This document shows positions 19,548-27,530 of a DNA stretch of 64,000 nt, one piece after another (the stretch's first letter is position 1; every line of letters begins with the position of its first letter). This DNA is from Pedobacter chitinilyticus (lineage in GTDB: Bacteria > Bacteroidota > Bacteroidia > Sphingobacteriales > Sphingobacteriaceae): positions 506,603 through 570,602 of the forward strand of contig NZ_QMHN01000002.1 of assembly GCF_003313385.1 (NCBI RefSeq). Reading direction: 5' to 3'. The notes under the pieces are model-generated. The model did not search any database. It saw nothing but the letters and a program-made list of their open reading frames with translations, and was not told the origin of the DNA. Made by a program: the position numbers and the translations under genes.

Positions 19548-19578
19548 ATTGATTTAATCAATCGTTTGATTAATTTTG
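19548..19578 (+). promoter_or_regulatory. Promoter of the efflux operon with embedded TetR operator
   Basis: ATTG at 19548-19551, exactly 19 nt, then TAATTTTG at 19571-19578 fits the Bacteroidota -33/-7 promoter, giving a transcript start about 13 bases before the tetR-like ATG. Between the boxes, TTAATCAA-TCGT-TTGATTAA (19554-19573) is a perfect palindrome with 8-bp arms, the usual form of a TetR operator. Binding there would block RNA polymerase, so repression of the whole operon by its first gene product is expected. Confidence 0.75.
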
Positions 19579-19597
19579 TTCCGTCAAAAAAATCAAG

Positions 19598-20218
19598 ATG
19601 GAAAAGACCGATAAAAAGACTGATATTCTTGTAGCTGCCGAGAAGCTTTTTTGCGAGTATGGTTTCGAAGGAACTTCAACCCGCCAAATTGCCGCTGAAT
19701 CAGGTGCTAACATGGCCATGATTAACTATTATTTTGGAAGCAAAATGGGCGTTTTTCAAGAAATCATGGAAGAAAGAGTCATGAGTTTTAAATCTCAACT
19801 CAATCAAATTAAAGAAGAAAATATTCCCGCCAAAGAGAAATTGTTAAAGGTAATTGACAAGTACGCTAGTCGTATTTTGAACAATGCCAACTTCCATAAA
19901 ATGATGCATCGTGAGCTTTCACTTTCATTACGTCCAGAAGTATTCGACCAAATCAAAGCGGCCATGGGACAAAACCTTTTGGTAATTGAAGACATTATCA
20001 AGGAAGGTATCGATGCTGGAGATTTCAGACCCGTAGATATCAGAATGACCATTGTAAGTGTCATGGGAACCATATCGATGGTTACCACTTCCCCAAACAA
20101 AATTGCGCCCGACACTACCTACGACCTAGAAAACGAAAAAGATAGGGAAATCATCAAAACCCGATTGATTGATCACCTACAAGAAATGATCCTTACGCAC
20201 TTAACACCCAAAAAATGA
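19598..20218 (+). CDS. TetR-family transcriptional regulator of the efflux operon
   Basis: A 206-aa repressor. The N-terminal helix-turn-helix reads EYGFEGTSTRQIAAESG followed by NMAMINYYFGSK, the standard TetR pattern, and the C-terminal helices form the ligand-binding and dimer domain. Its stop overlaps the start of the TolC gene by 4 bp, so it is the first gene of a TetR-TolC-HlyD-MFS operon. A palindrome in its own promoter implies self-repression relieved by the exported compound. Confidence 0.95.
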   Translation: MEKTDKKTDILVAAEKLFCEYGFEGTSTRQIAAESGANMAMINYYFGSKMGVFQEIMEERVMSFKSQLNQIKEENIPAKEKLLKVIDKYASRILNNANFHKMMHRELSLSLRPEVFDQIKAAMGQNLLVIEDIIKEGIDAGDFRPVDIRMTIVSVMGTISMVTTSPNKIAPDTTYDLENEKDREIIKTRLIDHLQEMILTHLTPKK

Positions 20219-21537
20219 TATCAACAAAAGTCAAATTGCTTTTGATAGGTTTATCGATGCCCTTCATCCTTCAGGCCCAAACCACCAAGCAATTAAGTTT
20301 ACAAGAAGCGGTGGATTTAGGTATTGCCAACAGTAAAAACCTAAAACTATCGCAACAAAAAATAGACGAAGCAGTAGCAAAATTAGCAACAGTAAAAGAT
20401 AATGCTTTACCAACTGCAACTGCTAGTTTCATGTACAACCACGCCGAAATCCCTACCAATACCTTAAAAATTGGCGAGGGCAATCCCATCCATTTACCAA
20501 ACAGAGCCGATGCCTTTGTAGGTACTGCAGCAGTACAAGAATTAGTGTATGGTGGTGGCAAATTGAAATATGCACAAGAATCGACCAAACTTTTAAAAGA
20601 AGTAGCGGTGCTTGATGCTGACAAAAACAAAGAAGAAGTAAGTTATGCCGTTGTGAACGGGTACTTTTCGCTTTACAAATTGCTCCAAAGCAAAAAAGTA
20701 GTGGCGCAAAACCTTACTGCCATTGCCAAACAACTGAAACAAGCGCAACGCTTTTACGACCAGGGCTTGGTCACCAAAAATGATGTATTGAGGTTCCAGT
20801 TACAACAAGCTAATGTTTCGCTAACCGAAATGGAAATTGAGAACAACAGAAAAATTGTGAACTACAATCTTGATATTTTGTTGGGCTTACCCGAAAACAC
20901 CGACATCGAAATTAAAGGTGGTGATGAAACTTTGCCCCAATTAAGTTCACTATCTAATTACCTAAGCACCGCTATGTCTAACAGACAGGAGTTGCAACAA
21001 TTGGGTTTACAGCACAAAGTGGCCGATTACAATATCAAATCTATTAAAGCAAATATGTTGCCTACCGTAGGTTTGGGCGCTAACCTTTACTATGTAAACC
21101 CAAGTGGCAAATTCATTCCTAGCAGCCAACAGTATATCATGCCAATTACTTTAGGCGCTAATATCAGCTGGAACATTGCTTCATTATGGACCAACAAAAA
21201 CAAAGTAGCCGAGGCCAAAATACAGCAATTGGAAATAGATACCCAAAAAGATATTTTAACCGATAATGTTAAAACAGAGCTGAATAGAAATTATCAAAAC
21301 TATCAATTAGCAGTTCAAAAAATTGCTGTTTTGGAAACTTCTATCGCCCAAGCAAACGAAAACGACAGGTTATTAGAATCTAAATACCAAAATAACATTG
21401 CTTCTGCCATTGATAGAATTGACGCAGAAACATTGCTTTACCAAGCTAAAATTAACTTGGAATTGGCAAAAGCCGATGCCAAATTAGCTTACTACACTTT
21501 ATTAAAATCCACAGGAAAAATATCACAATATAACTAA
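20215..21537 (+). CDS. TolC-family outer-membrane efflux protein
   Basis: A 440-aa outer-membrane channel with a signal peptide ending at ILQAQ. Two related halves of long alpha-helical coiled segments and short barrel strands are visible, the first starting LSLQEAVDLGIANSKNLKLSQ, a typical OEP repeat. It provides the exit duct for the HlyD-MFS pump encoded just downstream. It overlaps the regulator by 4 bp and is followed by the HlyD gene after 8 bp. Confidence 0.95.
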   Translation: MISTKVKLLLIGLSMPFILQAQTTKQLSLQEAVDLGIANSKNLKLSQQKIDEAVAKLATVKDNALPTATASFMYNHAEIPTNTLKIGEGNPIHLPNRADAFVGTAAVQELVYGGGKLKYAQESTKLLKEVAVLDADKNKEEVSYAVVNGYFSLYKLLQSKKVVAQNLTAIAKQLKQAQRFYDQGLVTKNDVLRFQLQQANVSLTEMEIENNRKIVNYNLDILLGLPENTDIEIKGGDETLPQLSSLSNYLSTAMSNRQELQQLGLQHKVADYNIKSIKANMLPTVGLGANLYYVNPSGKFIPSSQQYIMPITLGANISWNIASLWTNKNKVAEAKIQQLEIDTQKDILTDNVKTELNRNYQNYQLAVQKIAVLETSIAQANENDRLLESKYQNNIASAIDRIDAETLLYQAKINLELAKADAKLAYYTLLKSTGKISQYN

Positions 21538-21545
21538 GCATAACC

Positions 21546-22583
21546 ATGACAAAGCCAGCAAAAAAGAAAAATAAAGTAATCCCTATTATACTTGGCGTAT
21601 TGATCATCATTGGCGCCGTATTTGGCTTTACCGAATATAGCTACTACAGCAAACACGTTGATACTGATGACGCTCAAATTGACGGAGATATTAGCCCCGT
21701 AATTGCAAGAGTAAGCGGTTACGTAAAAGACATCAACTTTGAAGAAAACACGCAAGTAAAACAAGGCCAAGTATTGGTAACCCTTGATGACAGCGACTAT
21801 AAAATCAAGCTAGAGCAAGCACAAGCTGGGCAATTAGGTGCTAACGCCAATGTAGGTGTTTCGCAAGCACAAATTGTAGCTACCGCTGCTAACACCAGTA
21901 CTGCAAAAGCCAATATCGAAGCGGCCAGAGTAAAGCTAGACCTTGCCAAAAAAGATTACGACAGATACGAAAACCTAGTGAAAGACGGTTCGATCACTAA
22001 ACAAGCATTTGATCAAGCCAAAGCACAAAAAGAAACTGCACAAGCTACTTACGATGCTGCTGTTGACCAATATAATGCTGCCGTTAAACAGGTAGGCACT
22101 ACTCAATCGCAATTAAGCGTAAGCAACTCAGGAGTTAGCCAACGCCAAGCCGATGTTGATTTTGCAAAACTTCAACTTTCGTACACTCAAATTAAAGCAC
22201 CTGCAACAGGTATCGTTTCTAAGAAAAATGTACAAAAAGGTCAATTGGTACAAGCAGGACAATCCCTATTCTCTATTGTTAACGAAAACAGTATTTATGT
22301 AACTGCTAACTTTAAAGAAACCCAATTGGAGAAAATCCGCTCTGGACAAAAAGTGAAAATTGACGTGGATGCTTATCCTGATCAAGAAATTGAAGGTGAA
22401 GTTTACAACTTCTCTCCTATCACTGGTGCCAAAGGTTCGTTGTTACCTCCAGATAATGCTACAGGTAACTTCGTAAAAGTAGTACAACGTGTCCCTGTAA
22501 AAATAAAAATCGCTAACAAAGACAAAGCAGTTTTGGACAAATTACGTCCAGGCATGAGCGTAAAAGTATCTGTTGCTATTTAG
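21546..22583 (+). CDS. HlyD/EmrA-family membrane fusion protein
   Basis: A 345-aa periplasmic adaptor. There is one N-terminal membrane anchor (VIPIILGVLIIIGAVFGF), then YYSKHVDTDDAQIDGDISPV as the first lipoyl half, an Ala/Gln-rich coiled-coil hairpin at about 90-205, the second lipoyl half (IKAPATGIVSKKNVQKGQLV), and a beta-barrel with the DVDAYPDQEIEGEV segment. The layout matches EmrA, which pairs with 14-helix MFS exporters. It bridges the MFS pump in the inner membrane with the TolC-like channel. Confidence 0.95.
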   Translation: MTKPAKKKNKVIPIILGVLIIIGAVFGFTEYSYYSKHVDTDDAQIDGDISPVIARVSGYVKDINFEENTQVKQGQVLVTLDDSDYKIKLEQAQAGQLGANANVGVSQAQIVATAANTSTAKANIEAARVKLDLAKKDYDRYENLVKDGSITKQAFDQAKAQKETAQATYDAAVDQYNAAVKQVGTTQSQLSVSNSGVSQRQADVDFAKLQLSYTQIKAPATGIVSKKNVQKGQLVQAGQSLFSIVNENSIYVTANFKETQLEKIRSGQKVKIDVDAYPDQEIEGEVYNFSPITGAKGSLLPPDNATGNFVKVVQRVPVKIKIANKDKAVLDKLRPGMSVKVSVAI

Positions 22584-22682
22584 GTTGCGAGTTGCCCGTT
22601 ACGAGTTGTAAGCAGAACTTACAAATAATTGATTAATCACATATCGCCGAACCTCGTAACCTACAACCTGTAACTCATAACC
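22583..22682. repeat. Imperfect inverted repeat between HlyD and MFS genes (GTTACGAG family)
   Basis: GTTGCGAGTTGCCCGTTACG on the left is an imperfect inverse of CCTCGTAACCTACAACC and TGTAACTCATAACC on the right, with about 38 bp between the arms. It lies inside the efflux operon, so the transcript could fold a hairpin between the two coding regions. Confidence 0.6.
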
Positions 22683-22695
22683 AAAATTTAAAATA

Positions 22696-24243
22696 ATGGC
22701 CGAAGTAGGTTTAAAAAAATGGATCATCACGTTTACGGTAATCACAGCTGCCTTATTGGAGCTGATAGATACGACCATTGTAAACGTTGCATTGCCCCAA
22801 ATACAAGGTAACCTTGGCGCCACGCTCGAAGACGTGGCCTGGTTATCCACTGGCTACGCTGTAGCCAACGTAATTGTTTTGCCCATGTCTGGCTGGTTAG
22901 GCAGTAGATTTGGACGAAAAAATTACTTTCTTTTTTCCATCATCCTTTTTACCATTGCCTCATTTTTATGTGGTAATGCCGATAATTTATGGGAGCTGGT
23001 AGGCTTCCGTATTTTACAGGGACTAGCAGGCGGGGGCTTAATTTCAACAGCCCAAGCCATCCTTATTGAAACTTGGCCACGTGAAGACGTGGGCATTGCT
23101 ACCGCCCTATTTGGTTTAGGAGCAGTAGTAGGGCCAACCGTTGGTCCAACCATTGGGGGCTACATTTTAGAAATCACCACATGGCCTTGGATATTTTATG
23201 TAAACATTCCCGTCGGTATTCTCGCGGCCTATTGTGCCTACATGTTTGTCCGAGAAACGCCCAAGGACGGTAAGGGTGCACCTATCGACTGGTGGGGAAT
23301 TGTTTTGTTGGCCGTGGCCATTGGCAGTTTACAAACCTTGTTAGAAAAAGGTGAAAGTGAAGACTGGTTTGCCACGCCATACATTACAGCACTTGCCGTT
23401 GCTTCAGTTTTTGGCATCCTGCTTTTCATTTGGCGTGAGCTAAGTACCGATCACCCTATCGTAAATTTCAAAATCATGAGACACCGAAGCTTCTCTATCG
23501 GGATGATCACTTCCTTTGTACTCGGTTTTGGATTATATGGTTCCGTATTCGTGTTCCCTATTTTCTGTCAAAACCTATTGGGCTTCTCGCCCTTACAAAC
23601 AGGTGAGCTATTTATCGCGGGCGGTCTTTGTACCATTACCATGATGCCTTTTATTGGTATTATGCTTAAAAAAGGCGTACCAGCACAGTTTATGGCTACT
23701 GGCGGAATGATCTTATTTTTCATCTTCTGTCACATGCTCAGCAAATCAACCCTTTCCTCAGGAACAGAGCAGTTTTTCTGGCCATTGGTAATCAGGGGAT
23801 TTGGAATGGCTTTACTGTTCGTACCGCTAACCACCTTGGCTATCCAAGACCTTAAAGGTGCCGAAATTGGCCAGGGTTCTGGTTTAAACAACATGATGCG
23901 CCAATTGGGAGGTTCATTTGGTATTGCAGCCTTAACCACCTTAATTCACGTAAGACAAGGTTTCCACCGAAACAATCTTTTAGTAAATATTAACGAAAAC
24001 AATCCAGCATTTACCGAACGTTTAAACGGCCTGATGCACAATTTCATGGCAAAAGGCGCAGCATTTTTAGATGCTAAGCTAATGGCCATGAAAGCGATAG
24101 AAGGCGCCGTTACTAAACAAGCCCTACTGCTTACCTATAGCGATGCATATTGGGTAGCTGGAGGCGTAATGTTATGTTCAATACCACTTTTATTCTTGCA
24201 AAAATTCAAGAAAAATGTGAACATGCCTGTAGATGCGCATTAA
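22696..24243 (+). CDS. DHA2-family MFS drug exporter (EmrB/QacA type)
   Basis: A 515-aa inner-membrane proton-driven exporter with about 14 hydrophobic segments. Diagnostic motifs are present: LIDTTIVNVALPQIQGNLGA in helix 1 (motif D1), WLGSRFGRKNYF (motif A), and GLGAVVGPTVGPTIGGYI (motif C, specific to exporters). It completes the tripartite pump with the HlyD and TolC genes upstream. An efficient-looking terminator follows 20 bp after the stop. Substrates are probably hydrophobic drugs or antibiotics; the sequence does not say which. Confidence 0.95.
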   Translation: MAEVGLKKWIITFTVITAALLELIDTTIVNVALPQIQGNLGATLEDVAWLSTGYAVANVIVLPMSGWLGSRFGRKNYFLFSIILFTIASFLCGNADNLWELVGFRILQGLAGGGLISTAQAILIETWPREDVGIATALFGLGAVVGPTVGPTIGGYILEITTWPWIFYVNIPVGILAAYCAYMFVRETPKDGKGAPIDWWGIVLLAVAIGSLQTLLEKGESEDWFATPYITALAVASVFGILLFIWRELSTDHPIVNFKIMRHRSFSIGMITSFVLGFGLYGSVFVFPIFCQNLLGFSPLQTGELFIAGGLCTITMMPFIGIMLKKGVPAQFMATGGMILFFIFCHMLSKSTLSSGTEQFFWPLVIRGFGMALLFVPLTTLAIQDLKGAEIGQGSGLNNMMRQLGGSFGIAALTTLIHVRQGFHRNNLLVNINENNPAFTERLNGLMHNFMAKGAAFLDAKLMAMKAIEGAVTKQALLLTYSDAYWVAGGVMLCSIPLLFLQKFKKNVNMPVDAH

Positions 24244-24264
24244 TACTCCACACACAATAACCTA

Positions 24265-24294
24265 AAAAGGCTGGCTTTTATGCTGGCCTTTTTT
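24265..24294 (+). terminator. Rho-independent terminator of the efflux operon
   Basis: AAAAGGCTGGC and GCTGGCCTTTT form an 11-bp stem (two G-U pairs) around TTTTAT, followed by a T run. It lies 22 bp after the MFS stop. Confidence 0.85.
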
Positions 24295-24449
24295 GTGCAA
24301 CCCTCTCTGCCTTGTCGGCATCTCTCCCTTTGAGGGAGAGAAAAGCATTTGGGGTCGAAATCATCTTATCCCTAAATGATCTGAAAAGCTAATCTCTACC
24401 CAATCGCTTGCTTCAGTCCCACTTTCCACTACAATCTTTTTGTTTTTCA

Positions 24450-24525
24450 TGTCATCCTGAACGCAGTGAAGGATCCGTAAGTACTGCCATTCAGAAGGAG
24501 ATCCCTCGTAGCCTCGGGATGACAG
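24450..24525. repeat. Palindromic repeat, GTCATCCTGAACG family
   Basis: The left arm GTCATCCTGAACGCAGTGAA (from 24451) reading into GGATCC is matched by an inverted arm at 24497-24523 (GGAGATCCCTCG, then CTCGGGATGAC). This is a second family, distinct from the GTCATTTCGACG units. A degenerate single arm of it lies at 59411-59439. The rest of the 24295-24613 gap shows no gene. Confidence 0.75.
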
Positions 24526-24613
24526 TAGTAGGGATAAACAAAAAGTATTTCCGTTACAATTGGGTTTATTGTTTTAAGCCACCGCAATAAACTCCTTTTC
24601 CTATCTTAGCCTA

Positions 24614-25588
24614 ATGAAGCAACTCCTCATCGCTACCCTACTGCTAGTCACTTTTGTCTGTTCATCCTGGCAAGAAACACCCAAAGCCAAAACCATTAAA
24701 ATAGCGGTCATCAGCGATTTAAACTCTGGCTATGGCTCTACGGTATATCATCCAGATGTCGCGGCTACTTTAAAGGCGCTCGACAGCATTAAACCAGACC
24801 TCATTTTATGTGGCGGCGATATGGTGGCTGGACAAAAAGCTTCGCTCAGCAAAACACAGCTCCAAGCCATGTGGAGCAGTTTCGACAGCAATGTCCTAAA
24901 GCCAATCCAACAATTAAAAGTACCTTTTGGGTTTACCGTGGGCAACCATGATGCAGCTCCCAATTACCTACAAGACCGACAAACAGCACAAGAATTTTGG
25001 AACGCTAAACGTAAACACTTAGGGCTAAAATATGTGGACGACAGCAACTTTCCTTTCTATTTCAGTTATCAGCAAAATGGCATTTTCTTTATCAGTTGGG
25101 ATGCTGCAGGTGCTAAAGTAAACCAAGAAGTATTCGATTGGATGGAAAAGCAGCTACAATCAAAAGTGGCCAAGAAAGCAAAATTGCGGGTGCTACTGGG
25201 TCATTTACCTTTATATGCTATTGTAGCCAGTAAAAACAAGACGGGCGAAGTGTTAGCAGATAACCAAAATACGAGCAGTTTCTTAAAGAAAAATGGCATT
25301 GACTTGTATATCAGTGGTCACCAACATGCCTACTATCCAGCTAGCCAACAACAATTGCGCTTACTTAATGCGGGTTGCATTGGCGAAGGACCTAGACCTT
25401 TATTGGGGCATGACAGTCCAGCAACTAGGGCTTATACCATTATTGAAGTTCCAACGAATGATCCAAAAATGTTTAATTACAAAACCTTTATTCCCAACAC
25501 AGGAAAACAAATTGAGCTTTCAGTTCTTCCTGACTCGGTGATTGGTTTTAATGGAATTTCTAAAAAGGATATGAAAGCTGGTCAATAA
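24614..25588 (+). CDS. Secreted metallophosphoesterase (calcineurin-like)
   Basis: A 324-aa phosphoesterase with an N-terminal signal peptide (MKQLLIATLLLVTFVCSSW). All metal-binding blocks are seen in order: AVISDLNSG (the usual D-x-H has Asn in place of His), LCGGDMVAG, VGNHDA, GHLPLY and SGHQHAYYP. The change DxN in block I is worth noting but occurs in parts of the family. The protein is probably periplasmic. It is flanked by repeat-rich gaps on both sides and appears monocistronic. The substrate cannot be inferred. Confidence 0.9.
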   Translation: MKQLLIATLLLVTFVCSSWQETPKAKTIKIAVISDLNSGYGSTVYHPDVAATLKALDSIKPDLILCGGDMVAGQKASLSKTQLQAMWSSFDSNVLKPIQQLKVPFGFTVGNHDAAPNYLQDRQTAQEFWNAKRKHLGLKYVDDSNFPFYFSYQQNGIFFISWDAAGAKVNQEVFDWMEKQLQSKVAKKAKLRVLLGHLPLYAIVASKNKTGEVLADNQNTSSFLKKNGIDLYISGHQHAYYPASQQQLRLLNAGCIGEGPRPLLGHDSPATRAYTIIEVPTNDPKMFNYKTFIPNTGKQIELSVLPDSVIGFNGISKKDMKAGQ

Positions 25589-25682
25589 CAACTAGCTCCA
25601 AGTGATAAAAACAGCATTATAACCTTAATGACAATGACTATTATTATAAAATGAACTATGGGGCTTAAATTAATTTAGCAGA

Positions 25683-25777
25683 CCCTGAAATAAATTCAGG
25701 GTGACGCTTATGGGCGCTCCGTCATGCTGACCTGTAGCGAAGCGGAAAGCTACGAAGTAAATTTAGTTCAGCATCAG
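25683..25777. repeat. Short palindromic repeats (CCCTGAA and TCATGCTGA hairpins)
   Basis: CCCTGAA-ATAAA-TTCAGGG (25683-25701) is a perfect 7-bp stem. It is followed by GTCATGCTGACC (25721 on) and a near-inverse TTTAGTTCAGCATCAG (to 25776), with GTAGCGAAGCGGAAAGCTAC between. The design is like the GTCATCCTGA units but the sequence differs. Confidence 0.6.
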
Positions 25778-25873
25778 TTTTATAGCGTAATTACTAATAA
25801 ATTGTAATCGGACTCAGGCTAATGGTCAGAAATCTTTCATTGATTGCCGAGGGGTCGATGCGAAAAATCTTCC

Positions 25874-25998
25874 TGCAAGAAACATATCAAATCGCTAGAT
25901 CTCTCCAAAGTCGAGATGACGGGCAACAGTCCTGCATACCGTCAATACGCCCAGCACTTGCTTTCATATATCGTCATCTCGATTTCGAAGAGATCTAA
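25874..25998. repeat. REP-like arms of the GTCATTTCGA family, in outward order
   Basis: A right-type arm (GCTAGATCTCTCCAAAGTCG, then AGATGACGGG) comes first and a left-type arm (CGTCATCTCGATTTCGAAGA, then GATCTAAATCGC) second, the reverse order of units 1-4. The spacer is about 45 bp. The remaining sequence between 25589 and 26063 holds no gene I can support. Confidence 0.65.
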
Positions 25999-26063
25999 AT
26001 CGCTGAATAACAATAAGCCCGATAAAACACTGTTTTAACAATAATGACTGCTATTTTAAGTCT

Positions 26064-26220
26064 CGGTTGGCATCGCACATCACTCGGTTGGCATCTTGTA
26101 TCGCGTCGTTGCCATACAAAATGTCATCGTTGGCATTTCATATGCCAAATTTGGCATCCGCGATGACTCCGTTGGCATCCGCGATGGCTCGGTTGGCATT
26201 TCATATGGCAAACGACCGTT
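26064..26220. repeat. Seven-unit tandem array with exact 21-bp period
   Basis: A core close to CGGTTGGCAT ends at 26073, 26094, 26115, 26136, 26157, 26178 and 26199, seven units each 21 bp apart with no slippage. The 11-bp segments between cores vary: some are shared (CCGCGATGACT and CCGCGATGGCT; TTCATATGCCA and TTCATATGGCA) and others are unique. On the minus strand each unit spells a heptapeptide containing MPT or a variant, inside an open frame from 26340 that is closed by TGA in the sixth unit, while the DNA period continues. The period equals two helical turns. Confidence 0.85.
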
Positions 26221-26370
26221 AAATGAGCGGTCCCGACCCTTATCATATGCCAAAGCATCATTAAATTGATCAAATGGAGGGATAAAACAGAGGTCGAGCG
26301 GCTTAAAGGTATTCCACGAACCTTTAAAACACTTAATCACATCGCAACTTAAGGGGTATCTCAGTTAAAA

Positions 26371-26874
26371 TTAACCGATGGCCTCGATCTCTTCCAATAA
26401 TTCCTTTGGATCTAAATCAAAAGCATTGATAATAAGCTTAGCTTGATGGTAAAACACGTTTCTCTCTTCCAATTTACCGATAATGAAAGTTAACAACTGC
26501 TCATCATCCATACCCTTTAACAAAGGACGTTTTTCTCTATTGTGCAAACGCGACACCAATTGCGGCGGCGTCATCTCCAAATAAACCGTAATACCATTTT
26601 GGTTCATCCATTCCATGTTATCAAAATAGCAAGGCAAACCTCCACCCGTAGCAACTACACAAGTATCAGGATAATCGAAAGATTTAAGCATTTCATTCTC
26701 CAACTGACGAAAAGCAGCTTCACCATTGGCCGCAAAATAATCAGCAATACTCATTTGCTGTTGCTCCACAATTACGGCATCAATATCAATGACAGGACAG
26801 GCCAACAAATTAGCTAACTGTTTTGCTTTGGTGCTTTTACCGCAGCCCATAAATCCCACTAAAAATATTTTCAT
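26371..26874 (-). CDS. aroK: Shikimate kinase
   Basis: Phosphorylates shikimate with ATP in the aromatic amino acid pathway, in the cytoplasm. The 167-aa protein has the P-loop GFMGCGKST at 7-15, the magnesium/substrate Asp pair in VIDIDAVI, a glycine-rich TGGGLP motif at about 76-81 (substrate-binding), and the lid region REKRPLL with its arginines. Its length is standard. It lies downstream of, and on the same strand as, the four-helix-bundle gene, but is separated from it by an inverted repeat. Confidence 0.94.
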   Translation of the reverse strand: MKIFLVGFMGCGKSTKAKQLANLLACPVIDIDAVIVEQQQMSIADYFAANGEAAFRQLENEMLKSFDYPDTCVVATGGGLPCYFDNMEWMNQNGITVYLEMTPPQLVSRLHNREKRPLLKGMDDEQLLTFIIGKLEERNVFYHQAKLIINAFDLDPKELLEEIEAIG

Positions 26875-26894
26875 TTTAAGCTTAAATAGGTTAT

Positions 26895-27520
26895 TTGTTT
26901 AATTGGTGATTCGGTTAACTGTTAACATCGCCAACGACTAAAATAACCGTAACGTTACACCTGTGCAAGTTAAACATTCAACAGTTAACCAAATACTCTC
27001 AAATTACCTATTTATTTTTGAGTATTGAATTTCTTAAAGCATTTAACTTATTGGCTATTTCATCCAGTTTTAATCGGAAATATCCGTACTCTTCTTCAGT
27101 GATGAGTTCTAAATCGAATGCGCCTATGAGATGATTGACCGTTTCAATTGCACTTGCATAAGACATTGTCACAAAATGCGCTTTGTCTTTAGAAGTAATT
27201 CTTGCTGAACCTTCAGCCAAGCAATCACCTATGCTGCTCGCCGAACGTTTTATCTGACTAATTAAGCCAAATAGTTCTTCTTTAGGAAATTTCTTAGTTA
27301 AAAGATAGATTTCCTTCCTAAAAACTCTGGCTTTCTGCCAAGTTTCTAATTTTTCAAAAGAGTAGATATGCATATAATTTGGTTAACTGTTTAATCGGTT
27401 AGTAGTTTATAAGAAGTTCAAACTAAACCTATGCAATTTAAAAAATCAGCAGTTAAACAAATCTACAATTAACCAATTTCTTTTAAAACCCAACAGTTAA
27501 CCGAATCACCAATTAAACAA
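26895..27520. repeat. Nested inverted repeats framing the four-helix-bundle gene
   Basis: The outer pair at 26895-26923 and 27492-27520 is a perfect 29-bp inverted repeat (TTGTTTAATTGGTGATTCGG at the left start). The inner pair at 26980-26994 (AACAGTTAACCAAAT) and 27377-27391 (ATTTGGTTAACTGTT) is a perfect 15-bp inverted repeat hugging the coding region. In addition, the block starting CCTGTGCAAGTTAAAC at 26960 recurs imperfectly in direct orientation around 27429 (CCTATGCAATTTAAAA). The whole 626-bp unit is shaped like a small mobile element carrying one gene. Confidence 0.85.
27008..27373 (-). CDS. Four-helix-bundle protein (23S rRNA intervening-sequence protein family)
   Basis: A 121-aa all-helical protein with the family pattern FEKLETWQKARVFRKEIY, FGLISQIKRSASSIGDCLAEG and the FVTMSYASAIETVNHL helix. 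This family is known from open frames in intervening sequences of some bacterial 23S rRNA genes, and is related to the accessory variability protein of diversity-generating retroelements; the fold is a pentameric four-helix bundle and the role is poorly understood. Here the gene is not in an rRNA gene but sits between aroK and a DinB gene, tightly enclosed by inverted repeats, which suggests it moved in as a unit. Confidence 0.9.
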   Translation of the reverse strand: MHIYSFEKLETWQKARVFRKEIYLLTKKFPKEELFGLISQIKRSASSIGDCLAEGSARITSKDKAHFVTMSYASAIETVNHLIGAFDLELITEEEYGYFRLKLDEIANKLNALRNSILKNK

Positions 27521-27530
27521 TTAACCATTT

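Noticed and set aside
24408..24590. 60-aa frame containing CHPERSEGS
   Set aside because: This peptide is a well-known artefact of translating the GTCATCCTGAACG palindromic repeat.
25844..26038. 64-aa plus-strand frame
   Set aside because: It covers REP-like arms and has no domain; codon use looks random.
26064..26220. CRISPR array
   Set aside because: The conserved part is only about 10 bp and the interspersed part 11 bp; real arrays have repeats and spacers of over 20 bp, and no cas genes are present.
26080..26340. 86-aa minus-strand frame with MPT heptad repeats
   Set aside because: I list the DNA as a 21-bp tandem array instead. The frame stops inside the array while the DNA period continues, so coding is unproven; it could be a decayed gene.
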